The notes under the pieces are model-generated. The model made no database searches. It had not been told where the DNA came from and saw nothing but the letters and a program-made list of their open reading frames with translations. Positions 31,128-42,226 of a DNA stretch of 64,000 nt are shown in pieces. The stretch spans positions 682,001 through 746,000 of the forward strand of contig SPDT01000003.1 in the NCBI GenBank assembly GCA_008477525.1, written 5' to 3'. The position numbers and the translations under genes were made by a program. Source of the DNA: Hypomyces perniciosus. Taxonomy: Eukaryota; Ascomycota; Sordariomycetes; Hypocreales; Hypocreaceae. Position 1 is the first letter of the stretch; every line of letters starts with the position of its first letter.

Positions 31128-31734
31128 TCACGCCTCACGTCTGAACCCGCACTTGAAGGGGTAGATTTGAGCCTGCTCATTAGCACCATGGTTGATAAGT
31201 TGACCAGTACTGGGAGGTTTACCTTTTCGAGATCCCAGACCCCTGCCGTAGTGTAGATGTCCTTCTTTAGTTTTTCGAGGACCTCCTCTTTGGACTCGGC
31301 TACCACGACCAAGGCACTGCCAAAGAAGTCGAACTTGGATGCGTCATCGTCCTCGGGGACGGCATTAAGTAGACCGCCTGGTTTATTTTCATGAGTAATA
31401 TGTCACACAATCAAGAGGTTCCGAGAAGAGAGGTGATCTACATACCACCCATCTTCCAGCCATCCGCATCAATCCTGGGCTGCATGTCGCTAAAGTGTTG
31501 TCTATCATCCTTACCATCAGCTTCATTCGGGCTTGGTGAAGAGATGGGGGGATGTGGAGGTATTGCTTACGGCCTGACTTGGAGACGCTTCTCCTGGACA
31601 CCCGGCTTATCGGGGATGACAGCGAGGAACTCGAACTTGCGACCAGAGGTAGCCATGTTGCGGAATTGGGTTTGGAATGGGCGAGTACGAGGTATAATGG
31701 ACACAAAGCACTGGGCAGCTTGTCGGGTTGTCAT
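31128..31734 (-). CDS. YCII-related domain protein, possibly mitochondrial
   Basis: Small protein with a single YCII/dimeric alpha-beta barrel domain; the family's activity is mostly undefined. Exons (transcript order) are 31571-31734, 31446-31501, 31223-31377 and 31128-31172, giving 139 residues from ATG 31734. Core motifs are 'KFEFLAVIPDKPGVQEKRL', 'RPQHFSDMQP' with the family's conserved His, 'GWKMGGLLNAVPEDD' and 'GVWDLEKAQIYPFKCGF'. A second ATG at 31656 would give 113 residues without leader. The first 26 residues (MTTRQAAQCFVSIIPRTRPF...) are rich in Arg and hydroxylated residues and lack acids, like a mitochondrial presequence. Two isoforms from two starts are possible. Confidence 0.85.
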
Positions 31735-32273
31735 GGGTCTCTGATGAGGAGTTGGTTTAGGATGAGAAGTCAAGAGACTGTGAGAGCAGAAGTGGTTAAT
31801 ATTGGGGAATTTATAATAGAATGAATACTACGAAGTATGCATTACTTGAGACGTTTGGATGTCAATGCAGCAGCGGATTAAGGCGCGCCCTCAGGGTTGA
31901 AATGCGGGTCTAGGGTAGCATTGGTTCGGAAATATTGAGATGCGGGGGAATGGGATTAGCATCTTGACTTACACTAAGAGCCGAATGCAATGGACTTGAA
32001 TAGAAACGTCTTGGTATACAGGTAGGTGATTGCAAAGAGCGATATAATAGTCAACAATTATTGAATAAAATTTCTTGTTATTCAATAACATCGTGTGATT
32101 GATGAACCATTTGACTATCTGAAGATTGACATTATCATCCCTACGTCATTCTTGTTGGACGAGGAAGTATTATATCCAGCTCTCACCCCGTTTCCCCAGG
32201 TCCAAACAAGTTCAAGTTGCAAGTTCAAATAAAACCAAAGTCTACAAGCAAGCAAACAAAAGAGGCGGGAAAG
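31735..32273. other. divergent promoter region
   Basis: AT-rich region between the YCII gene and the 91-codon gene. A TACGAAGTATG motif lies near 31829-31840. Nothing else supported. Confidence 0.55.
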
Positions 32274-32549
32274 ATGCAGCACGACGGGGACTGTCGCCGG
32301 GTCTACATCATCCTCCACCAAGACAACAGCACCATCACGGTCCTTGGAGTGTTTGAAGACATCCATGACGCTAACACGGAATGCCTGCGCTATGCGGCCG
32401 AGGGAAGCATAGATCTCGTTCAGGAAGCGTCTAACATGGCACCAAACCAGGAACACACATCGCCGGTTGAGCCCGTACGTTGGGATACGGCAGAGGGAGT
32501 ATCGTGTTGGGTGGAGAGTCACATGGTAGAGCCAAGGGGAGGAAGTTGA
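32274..32549 (+). CDS. small conserved fungal protein of unknown function
   Basis: 91 residues, single exon, from ATG 32274 (the in-frame extension upstream is Lys-rich leader, not typical protein). It starts 'MQHDGDCRRVYIILHQDNST' and contains 'ILGVF'-like strand 'TVLGVFEDIHDANTECLRYA' and a C-terminal 'PVEPVRWDTAEGVSCWVESH'. The pattern looks like a compact alpha/beta domain. I have a general impression of similar short proteins in other Sordariomycetes, but no named family. No signal peptide or membrane segment. Role unknown. Confidence 0.7.
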   Translation: MQHDGDCRRVYIILHQDNSTITVLGVFEDIHDANTECLRYAAEGSIDLVQEASNMAPNQEHTSPVEPVRWDTAEGVSCWVESHMVEPRGGS

Positions 32550-33075
32550 AGGATGAGGGAGGGGAAGGGGGGCGAGTTTGACAGAGACCTTGAATGAAAT
32601 GTTGTGAATGATTTGTAAATAATAAAGCTATTGCTTTACTCGTCTCGAAATATATATATATATATATATATGCCTGTATGACCTATGCTGGAATTATGAG
32701 GTGGATTGGATAGGTACCTACCAATGTACTCAATGCCTCTCGTTGTTTTAGGCGACGGGTCCGCTGAAGATTGGTGGGGTAAACGGCTAAATCCACCAAA
32801 GCGTCCCCTGAACGGGCCCCCTACGGAGCAGACCCCAGAACCTGCCAGTACTAGTAAGTCCGGACTGCGCCTCGCTCTCGCCAAACCCCAATAACCCAAG
32901 GCCGCGTATTCTCATCCCCTCTCTTTTGTTCCCCACGTCCTGCGAAACGGCCTGTCGCGCGCGCAGCAGCTCAGCTCAGGGCTTCCTTACAGTGTTTTCT
33001 GCATGTCTAGACGGAGGGCCTGGGGTGGTTGCATGATCTGCTCCCGAGAGTGAGAGTCCCGTCTTCTCTCCTATC
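32550..33075. other. intergenic
   Basis: Holds a TA microsatellite at 32650 and the promoter and leader of the BZZ1 gene. No gene supported. Confidence 0.55.
32650..32671. repeat. (AT)11 microsatellite
   Basis: 22 bp of perfect AT dinucleotide repeat downstream of the 91-codon gene. Confidence 0.95.
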
Positions 33076-35479
33076 ATGGCTGAGGTGGATGCCGTGCCCA
33101 CCTTTGGCGCAGAGCTGAAGGTGCGTCTCCGGAACCTGGACGACAGTCAGTCAATGAGTGCCGAGTCTGGGACTGACGATGGTGACTAGGATGGCTTCAA
33201 ACCGGCCAACGCCTGGGTCGGCCATGGCATTGCCTGGCTTGACGAGATCCAGCAGTTCTATCGCGATCGAGCCGTGATCGAGAAGGAATACAGCGCAAAG
33301 CTCGATGCGCTTGCCAAGAGGTACTTTGAGAAGAAGAACAAGAAGCTCTCCCAGTTGAGCGTTGGCGACACACCAACCATGACCCCCGGGTCTCTCGAGA
33401 GGTACGAACCGCGGACAATAGGGGCAACAATTGCTGATGCTGACGTATCAACAGCGCTTCCCTCACGACGTGGACCACCCAGCTCACAACCCTAGAGTCC
33501 CGCGCGAGCGAACACGATCGCTATGCCAGCAGCCTCCTCTCCCAGGTCGCCGATCCTCTCAAATTCTACAGTGGCCGTTTCGAGGAATTGCGCAAGCGCC
33601 ATGCCGAGTACGCCGAGAGGCTTGAGGCTAGTCGTGACGCCTGCTATGCTGATTTGCGCAAGACCAAGGGCAAGTATGACGCCACCTGCCAGGACCTCGA
33701 GGCCAAGCGCAAGAAGACCGAATCGCATTACGATAAGGCCAAGGCCCAGAGCGCGTACCAGCAGCAGCTCATCAACATGAACAACGCCAAGAATACCTAC
33801 CTCATCACCATCAACGTCACCAACAAACAGAAGGAGAAGTACTACCACGAATATGTCCCAGAGGTCATGGACAGCCTGCAGGACCTGAACGAGTTCCGAA
33901 CACTAAAGCTGAACTTTCTATGGGGAGTTGCGACACGTCTTGAAGGCAGTATGCTGCAACAAAGCAACGACCTGATGGAGCACCAGGGCAAGGAGATCGA
34001 GAGGAATTTGCCGCACCTTGACTCCATGATGTATATGCGCCACAACATGGGTGGGTTCCAGGAGCCGGCAGACAAGGGATTCGAGGCTAGTCCGGTCTGG
34101 CACGATGACGAGGCCATGGTTGTCGACGAGACGGCCAAGATCTATTTGCGCAATGTCCTCACCAAATCCAAGGTCCAACTAGGGGAGCTCCGAAGGGAGG
34201 TCGACAAGAAGCGGAGAGAAGTTGATACCGCCAAGCGCTTAAAGCAGCGTGTTCGAGACGGAACCGAGAAGAAAGATGAGGTAGAAGTCATTCGTTCGCT
34301 CTTCGCCATGCAGGAAGATCTCATTTCTGTTGACCAGCGGCGGCTTACAGCCGAGGTTGAGACCTCCACCATCACTGGTGCCGTGGGCGACGTGACGCTA
34401 GGGGCCAAGAATCACAACTTCAAGAGCCAGACTTTCAAGATTCCAACCAATTGCGATCTGTGTGGAGAGCGCATTTGGGGTTTGAGCGCAAAGGGCTTTG
34501 ACTGTAGAGACTGCAGCTACACGTGCCACAGCAAATGTGAGATGAAGGTGCCTGCAGATTGTCCCGGCGAGCAGAACAAGGAAGAGCGAAAGAAGCTCAA
34601 GGCTGAGCGCCAAGCCGCCGCGAACAAGCTCCTCACAGCTGATCTAACCGTGCCATCCCATATCTCAGACAACAGTCTCACCCGCACTAACACAATGAAC
34701 TCACTGAGCTCACATTCAGCACGGCAATCTGCTTCTGCGCCGCAAACGCCTGCGGATGAGGCTCCTGCAATTCCCGCAGCCCCGACAGAGCCTGCACCAA
34801 GGGCGAGTACGATCTCGGTGAAGACTACAGCCCCCGCGAAGAGGAATAGAATCATTGCGCCTCCGCCGGTCGCATATGTCACCGATAGCCCTGCGGGTGG
34901 CCTGAATGGTATTGCGGAAAAGGAGGAGGAGAAGAAGAAGGGCAAGATGTTGTATTCATTTGACGCCGCTGGTGATGGGGAATTGTCAGTGGTAGAGGGC
35001 AAGGAAGTGGTGCTCCTGGAGCCAGATGGTAAGTCAACGGCCCCTGTCCATATGACATGATTTGGCATGATTCTAATCTGAGGTGTAATAAAGATGGATC
35101 AGGCTGGGTCAAGATCCGCCACGGCTATAAAGAGGGCCTGGTACCGACATCATACGTAGATTTCTCCGTCGCTCAAACCCCTTCAGTACCTGCACGCCCA
35201 TCCTCAACATACTCTACATCCACAACCTCATCCACCGCGCTGTCGACTAATGCGGCAGCCAGGAAAAAAGGACCTGCCGTGGCGCCCAAGCGCGGCGCGA
35301 AGAAGCTACGGTATGTCGAGGCGCTGTACGACTACACAGCGCAGAGCGATGGGGAGCACTCCATGGCGGAGGGCGAGCGCTTCGTTCTTGTAAAGGATGA
35401 TCCGGGCGATGGCTGGGCGGAGGTTGAGAAGGCTGGGGTGACGGCCAGTGTGCCCGCCAGCTATATCCAAGCCGTTTAG
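33076..35479 (+). CDS. BZZ1: F-BAR / C1 / double-SH3 actin-organising protein BZZ1
   Basis: Endocytic adaptor that bends membrane and activates WASP/Las17-Arp2/3 at actin patches. Exons are 33076-33120, 33190-33401, 33455-35028 and 35094-35479, giving 738 residues. The F-BAR domain covers about 10-300 ('HGIAWLDEIQQFYRDRAVIE', 'KEKYYHEYVPEVMDSLQDL'). A coiled region follows, then a C1-type zinc domain starting 'HNFKSQTFKIPTNCDLCGER', with the expected His/Cys ladder. A long Ser/Ala/Pro linker leads to SH3-1 ('MLYSFDAAGDGELSVVEG', 'GLVPTSYVDF') and SH3-2 ('VEALYDYTAQSDGEHSMAEG', 'ASVPASYIQAV'). The C1 domain is absent from budding-yeast Bzz1 but usual in filamentous fungi. All junctions keep frame. 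Confidence 0.95.
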
Positions 35480-35859
35480 GGGAGGCAACGCCGAGTCAGG
35501 TAGCGAAAGTTTCAAGATGTCACGAACATCGCGTATCACTAAACGAGGAGGAGGACGGTATGACATCGAGGAGAAAGCCGAAATCAGGAGGGACAAAGTT
35601 GATTTAGGAAAGGCATAGGTAGACCAACGTTGACGCGCGAGCGTAGGCGAGGTCATCCCGAGTCATGTGTGTATATAGACTCGGTGGAAACCGTGGGAGG
35701 ATGAGGCATTGGTTGGTTGCATTCTAAGGGACGGAGGGAGGCTTTGCAGCTTGTTTTCAAGCAGCCGAAAAAAAAATCATAGCCATCCATGCATGGCAAA
35801 AGTCCAACAAAAGTCCAAAGACCATCACCAAAGGGAAAGTGCAAAAATAGAACATCTCA
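35480..35859. other. 3' flank of BZZ1
   Basis: Spacer up to the tRNA-Gln gene on the other strand. The T-run at 35843-35847 (minus) is the likely Pol III terminator. Confidence 0.6.
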
Positions 35860-35931
35860 AGGTCCCAGAGGGAGTCGAACCCTCGCTGGCGGAATCAGAA
35901 TCCGCAGTCATAACCGTTAGACCATGGAACC
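35860..35931 (-). tRNA. tRNA-Gln(CTG)
   Basis: 72 nt reading CAG codons. Acceptor GGTTCCA pairs with TGGGACC and the discriminator is T. Anticodon stem GCGGA/TCCGC with loop TTCTGAT gives anticodon CTG. T loop TTCGACT. No intron. Confidence 0.93.
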
Positions 35932-36700
35932 TCTGATTGGATGGAAACCCAGCCGAGCATAACCTCCTCATAGGGATGGAATCCAGAAGGAAGACATGGC
36001 AAAAGAAAATAATCAAATTCGTGGATGTGAGACTCTGGCTCTCATCTGTCGTCATTGTTGGTTGATCACCAGGCTCAAGAAGCAAAGTTCAAGACATCCG
36101 GCAATGTCTGCACGGTTCGTCTTCTCATTTCTCCCATTTACGTCATAGGGGCGAGTCATCTAGCTTACACACACATATAAATCGTACACAGGAGGTGATG
36201 CATTCCCACCATATATAGACACCTCCCAAATATCCACCTGTATCATGATTCTCCCTGTAAACCCCCCTGATCCGTATGCCTTTTCGCGTGTGAACGTGGG
36301 ATATCATTTCGTCTTTCCGAATGCTGCCGGCCCCTGCCAATGAAACGCCGTCGTACCAAAAAAAAAGAAGCTCTTTCGTTCATACGTTAAAACAGAAAAG
36401 AAAAAAAGCTCTTGATGCGCGTCCGTTCCCTTCTGTGCCAATTCCCCCCCGAACGCCTCTGTCGTGCGCAAGAAAGAAGAGTGAGAAGAAAAGCGATTGC
36501 AAAAAGAGTAGGGGGAGTGCGGGAATTGGGTCTATCATTAAAAATCTTCAGTGGGAGAGAGAGGGAGAGGGAGTGGAGAGTGTATAAATGCCACGGGGGA
36601 TAGGTGCGTGGAGAGAATTAGTGCAGCATGAGCAGCATAGTGTTGGAACGGGCGGGTTGAAAGCAGAGACTGGGATGGCAAAACCACCTGGGCGATGTTC
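35932..36700. other. intergenic
   Basis: Lies between tRNA-Gln and the C2H2 gene 3' end. A-rich runs at 36358-36410 and a GA-rich tract at 36551-36575. No gene supported. Confidence 0.55.
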
Positions 36701-37786
36701 CTAAATCATCTGTGCCGTCGGGGCCCCGAGTTCATGCTGACCGAGACCATGTCGCAATGCATCTTGAAGCTCTGCAATCTGCGCCATCATGGCGAGTGAG
36801 TGCTGAGATTGTTGCTCCATTTCCGACCTGAGCTTCTCGTTCTCCTCACGCACACGCTTGATTTCGTCTCGAAGCTCAGTGAGCTCATCAATGCCTTGAT
36901 CGCTCAGCCGACGTTTTCGTTTCGTCCCAGATTTTTCGCTTTCGTTGTCATCCGGTGATGCAACAGCTTCGACGGGGGATGTCGATGCGTCCATGTTGGT
37001 GTGAACTCGACGGAGATGCTCATTGAGATTTTCTTGTCGAGAGAAGCCCTTGCCGGTATGTCGCTTGCAGTTAGGATGCGGACAGTTGACAGTGTTCTTT
37101 GGCCCTCCGTGTTTTCCATGAACCTCGCGCTCGTGTCGAAGTAGACCGCCAGAATACGTAAACCCTGGGAGGTTTTCGCATCCCTCGGCAGGACAGCGGT
37201 AAGGGCGCTCGTGCTTGTCCATGTGTTTGCTGTTGAGATGATGTCAGCATTTTCACCATACATAACATAAGCCAAGGTGGGGCACCTACTTCCATTCGCA
37301 TTTCCGCGAGAATGCCCGAATGTCCTCCTTACAGTCCTCCAGAGGGCAGTGGAATTTACCATCAGACTTCTTGTGCACCTCACGATCGGGCTTTGGGATA
37401 GGCTTGATGCGCGATGACGGAGGAGAGCCTGCTCCCGGGGACGGCTCTTTACTTTCGGGCATTGGATCTTGTATTGGATCCGGTATTGGATCAGGCATTG
37501 GCGGGGCGTGCAGCGCAACTTGTAGTGGTGATGAAAACCCTGGTGCGCTGAGATCTAGTTGAGCAGCATCCTGAACGGTAGCATCGTCCTCGGCCAGGAT
37601 ATCTCTTTCGTCGCCAATGACCCCTCTATCGTCTGGTAGCATGGATGCTTCTGCTGTGTAATGGCTGAGGTGCTCGGCCACTTCGGAGTCGGTATATCGC
37701 TGCTCGGCGGCATGGTCATGCTCGTCGCCGATGGGTGGGTAGGCACCTTCATGAATGAAGGACCTGGGCTCGTATGCGACACTCAT
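36701..37786 (-). CDS. C2H2 zinc-finger transcription factor with C-terminal coiled coil
   Basis: Nuclear DNA-binding protein of unknown targets. Two exons, 37290-37786 and 36701-37229, giving 341 residues. A disordered N-terminus contains a short Pro-Asp tandem ('PDPIPDPIQDP'). Three fingers follow: 'FHCPLEDCKEDIRAFSRKCE' with His in the next exon, 'YRCPAEGCENLPGFTYSGGL' ending HEREVH, and 'VNCPHPNCKRHTGKGFSRQE' ending HLRRVH. A basic stretch (GTKRKRRLS) and a leucine/glutamate coiled coil (about 255-330) end the protein, suggesting dimerisation. The frame is open upstream to 37981, adding 65 residues; I prefer ATG 37786 because the extension has no conserved look. The architecture is common in Sordariomycetes. 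Confidence 0.85.
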
Positions 37787-40413
37787 TTTTATCTGTACGG
37801 ATGTGAAATGCGACGGGTCGGACGTGGACTTTGAGGCGGATGACGCGGTCTTGTCGACTGCGAGAATGCGCCAGAAAGGTGGAGAAGGAGAGGCGCTGGC
37901 CAAAGGAGTGGCGACCGCAGCGCCCGGCTGACGAATCGAGATGCGAAAAGTGGTTGCAGGCGGTTTGCTCGTGACTCTCACGGCCTGCGGCCAACTGGAG
38001 CTTGTTGAGTTGGCGATACTAGCTGGAGGTCGCGCTGTGCGAGATGCTGGCCTGAAAATTATGGTATGAAGGATTTTGACAAGGTAATCGTCGGCTTCCT
38101 GATGGAGTGGGTGGATTAGTCAGGAAACACGTGATGTCGAATGACTGGTCTGTGCGTGTGTGCAGCTGGCAAAATGTCGTCACCAGCAACAAATACGTCA
38201 CTGTCTCAGTGTCTCGGTTTGAGCTTCTCATCCATTTCCTCAGCTTCAGGTTCAGACGAATCCTCCAGCCTTAATAAACTCACGAACCTCCAGGCACCAG
38301 ACGAATCAAACCAAGATGAGTCGACTCGGTCGAAGGTCCTAGCTGCATGCCCAGTGCCGGAGCCATGTCTATGCGCTGCACGGTGACTCACGGGTCAACC
38401 CACAACGCACCACGGCCTACCACGTGGGGCAAACCATTCAAGGCTGCGCCCACTTCTATAATAACCGGCATCCCTCTGCGACGGTGCGCTGTGCTAGGCG
38501 CCAGCAGTGGCATCGCTCACTTGAGCAGTTCGTCTGCGTGAACTAGGTAACCAGGTGTACCCTCGCTCGAGGGTCAGGCATAATTGTCTAGTCATTCCTC
38601 GTGAGAACGCCTTGTGAATGGGAACTTTTGCGACGAACGTGGTTCTCTCCTCGAATGGCTCCCTGTCGCCTGACCAAGAAACGACGTCGCAGCCAATCCA
38701 GTACTGGGGTTTGAGTTGGTCCTTCCTGAAGCCGAAGCCTTGTCCTGATGGGTGGCTTTCGGTAATTGTTGGAGGTGGGACCAAAACGAACCAGGGCACA
38801 TGTGTCCCTGGCAGGTTGATATTATCGCATCCTCCATTGGGGAAGTCCGGTTGAGCCACTGACAACACACAACCCCGAGGTCATAGGCAGGGAAAGTCCT
38901 TGACTCACCAAGTCACACAACCAATGAACGGGGTAGTATAAATAATATCCAATGAGAACCGCCCAGAGGCGACTAACGCCTGCTTTATTGTTTAGACGTG
39001 AAAGACCATTGTTGGCAATGCGGTCCGGGAGTGAGGCAACCAACTTGTGGATAGCTTGGGATGTCCTGAAGCCTCTTACCATCACTTGATGATGGTGACT
39101 CGTGGTTGCTGTGGCGTGGAGTGGAAGATCGGGTCCTCCCCACTGGAGGATGAACTCTTGGTGTCTTCCAGCAATGTCGATGGCGGAGTGGTCCGTTGGC
39201 AGTCCAGTAAGGCGTGCTCCGTAAATCCTAAGGATTGGTAGCTCATCTCAAAGCGAGACAAATAACAAGGCTGTTGGGGAAAACAGAGACTGCAAGAGAT
39301 GCAGTTAGCAAGCCAACAAGCGGGTTATACGTGTTGGTCAGAATGGGCCGAATCCCAAGCCGTCAGTGTCGCTGGCATATGTATGTCTGTGAGGAAAAAG
39401 ATGGATAAAAATGCGGGCGGCGCTTGTGGAGATGAAGATGAAAGAGCATGGCTTAGGCATTGACGCATGGTAACCAGAAATATGAGGCTGGAAACGACTG
39501 AAGTGTGTGATGACTGAGATTGGCGTCAGCGCCTGGCATCCTCAGGCAGACACGATACGCAACAAGGTAATCAATCTACTAGTAATACCCAACGAGGCAG
39601 AGGCAGCAACACGTGCTTGTCTTTACACAATAATATTTAGCAGTCATCCCATCTAATGCATATTACCTACATTATACTTCGTAGGTACACAGGGAATAGG
39701 CGAGACAAATAGATGAGTGTTGCGGATAGCGGCAGCATTGGATATATACTATGCATTTTATGGAGTAATTCCCGAGGTCTTCCCTCATTGGACGAGATAA
39801 ACGCATGTGTGTATTGAGGAATTGACGAATCAAGCCATAAAGCTTCTAAAATGGTAATAGGATAAACACTCATTGCCATTGCTTGATGGACGTTTTGCTT
39901 CTCAATGCACCATATCTTATCTGACTGGTCCGGTCTCGGCCCGTGAAACCGTTGGGGAGAAGATATAATCGATGATGATGATAATAGTTTGCAGTTTCTA
40001 AACCGCAGAAACCACACAATTTAGGGCTTTATCTTCTTCCTTTTTAATATAAAAATCTCTCAATTTCTAGGTTTATGTTTTCAAGAAAAATACCATGTGT
40101 GATATTAATCTTCCAGTAACTTTTACACCTATTTGTACTTGTACAACACGATTTGACCATGAGATAGCGCTGTCTAAGCGCCTATCGGCTATTGGAGGCA
40201 TGTGGTGGGTGCGAGTGATTCCTGGCTTCTATAATTTCTCGCTCCACTTCCATAAAGCTTTTCTCCCTTCTTAATTATCCTCCAGAGTCTGCTCCTCTTA
40301 TCTATTCCATCAACAACACCACTCAGTCTTCGTCTTAAACAAAAGACAATTTTCTGTCGAGCCGGTCGGAACAGTCCTCGCAATAACGCTTCTATTGCTC
40401 GCCAATCCACGAG
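37787..40413. other. gene-free intergenic, 2.6 kb
   Basis: Contains the promoter of the C2H2 gene and of the MFS gene. Frames at 38141-38870 are opposed to each other and carry no recognisable domain. Nothing further supported; a non-coding transcript cannot be excluded. Confidence 0.5.
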
Positions 40414-42226
40414 ATGGCGTCGCAACCAGGGCCGTCAGATGGCGATGACAAACATACCATCAGTGATGACCAAAACATCAATTCATCGTCCTCTTCATCT
40501 CACGGCCCTGTAGTTCAAGAGCAGGGCAATGTCCGACCGGCCGACTACGATACTGAGACGGTGGAACGGGTTTATAGGTGTGTTTCCCCATCATTTCGTC
40601 GCTGTCAAATCACTCTGCTCACCATCATACTCTAGAAAACTCGATTGGAGAATTATTCCACGTCAGTTTGAAGTTGCATTTTGACAAGATTCGTATGACT
40701 AACCTGGGTCATCAGCATTTTGGATTCTTTACTTCCTCTGCTCGGCTATCCGCTCCAACATTGGCCTCGCACAAACAATGAACAGCGACAAGGGCCATGA
40801 CTTGGTGACTGTCATTGGATTGTCTCCCAAGGACACTTCCACGGCCCTTGCGCTCTTCTACGTAGCCTACGTCATCTTTGATTTCCCTTCCAATCTCCTC
40901 ATGAGCAAGCTTAGTCCCAGAGCTTGGATGGCTAGAATCGTCTTTGCTACTGGATTGGTTGGGGCCTGCTTCACAGCCGTTCAGGCTCCCTGGAGCCTCA
41001 AGTTTTTGCGCTTCCTTCTGGGCTTTGTGATTGCCGGCATGTGGCCCGGGATGGCCTTTTACCTGTCGCTTTTCTACCCGCCAGCTCGAACCGCCCAGCG
41101 CATTGGCATGTACTTCACTGCTGCACAATTGTCCGCCGCAGTTGTAGGTCTGGTGTCAGCGGGGTTTCAGCTCATGGACGGCGCCGGTGGCCTTTTCGGC
41201 TTTCGCTGGATGTTTCTCATTTATGGACTTGTCACCATTGTCCTGAGCTTCACACTTCTATGGTGGCTCCCTGATCGACCTCTGCCACCGGGACAGAAGA
41301 GAGAGCGTTCAGGATTCTTCAAGTGGTTGCCGCCTACCCCTGAAGCTCTCACTGGCCAGGATGCTGTTATTCACTACCAAGAACTCAAACGTATTTACCA
41401 CGCTCGCCCTTGGGGTTTGAGGGACCTTGGCCTCGTTCTACTGGACTGGCGACTTTGGCCTTTGTGTCTGATGTACTTCGGCGTTGTTGGTGTTGGGATA
41501 GGCACGCAGCTCTATGGTTCGGTCATCATTGCTGCTATCCAGCCACAAGCAAGCGCCATTGTGGTTAGCCTGCTCTTTGCCCCTATTTGGATTGTGAGTT
41601 GTTTCATTTGGAGTTTCCTTGCGTTTTAATTTCTTGCTAACCATGACTAGATGGATCTGATTGCCATTCTTTTGGTCACACCACTCTCGGACCGTTTCCA
41701 CCGCTCACGGCCATTTTTCTTCTCTGCAGCTGTCTGTATCCAAATCGCAGGTCTCCTGGTGACAACTTTTGCCACTCAAAACGGCTGGGCCCGTTACGGC
41801 GGTCTTCTCATGGTGGGCTTTGGCCTTGGCCCTACTGTTCCCATCTGTATGACCTGGACCTCCGAGATCTTCCAGCATCGGCACGGTGAAGTCGGCGTCG
41901 CTGCTGCATCGGCGTTGGTATCTGGTCTGGGAAACCTTGGGAGCGTCACCACAACCTATGCACTGTACACCGGATGGCCCGAGGATGCCAAACGTGGACC
42001 AAATCAGTTCCGCAAGAGCAACCTGACCATGATTGGGATTCTCTGTCTCAGTATTCTGAGTTCCATTGTCATGTTGGTGTTGCTGGAGGTGGTCGGCAAT
42101 CCGCCAAGCACGAAGCTGTATGACATCGACTCGGTCAGCGACTTTGAGGATGGAGCTACAAGGCGAGAGGCACAAGAGCGTGGCTTCGGGAACGTCTCTC
42201 GCCGGGCTAGACGCCAGGAGGCTTAA
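40414..42226 (+). CDS. MFS transporter, Dal5/anion:cation symporter type
   Basis: Plasma-membrane transporter resembling allantoate/nicotinate permeases. Exons are 40414-40577, 40636-40661, 40716-41593 and 41651-42226, giving 547 residues. Exon 2 is only 26 nt. A Ser-rich cytosolic N-tail precedes 12 helices. Family marks are 'RKLDWRIIPPFWILYFLC', 'SNIGLAQTM', 'FYVAYVIFDFPSNLLMSKLS' after helix 2, 'RFLLGFVIAGMWPGM' in helix 4 and the large 'YHARPWGLRD' loop between helices 6 and 7. A C-terminal 'YDIDSVSDFEDGATRREAQE' tail is cytosolic. Organic anion or vitamin uptake is likely; the exact substrate is not inferable. Confidence 0.9.
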
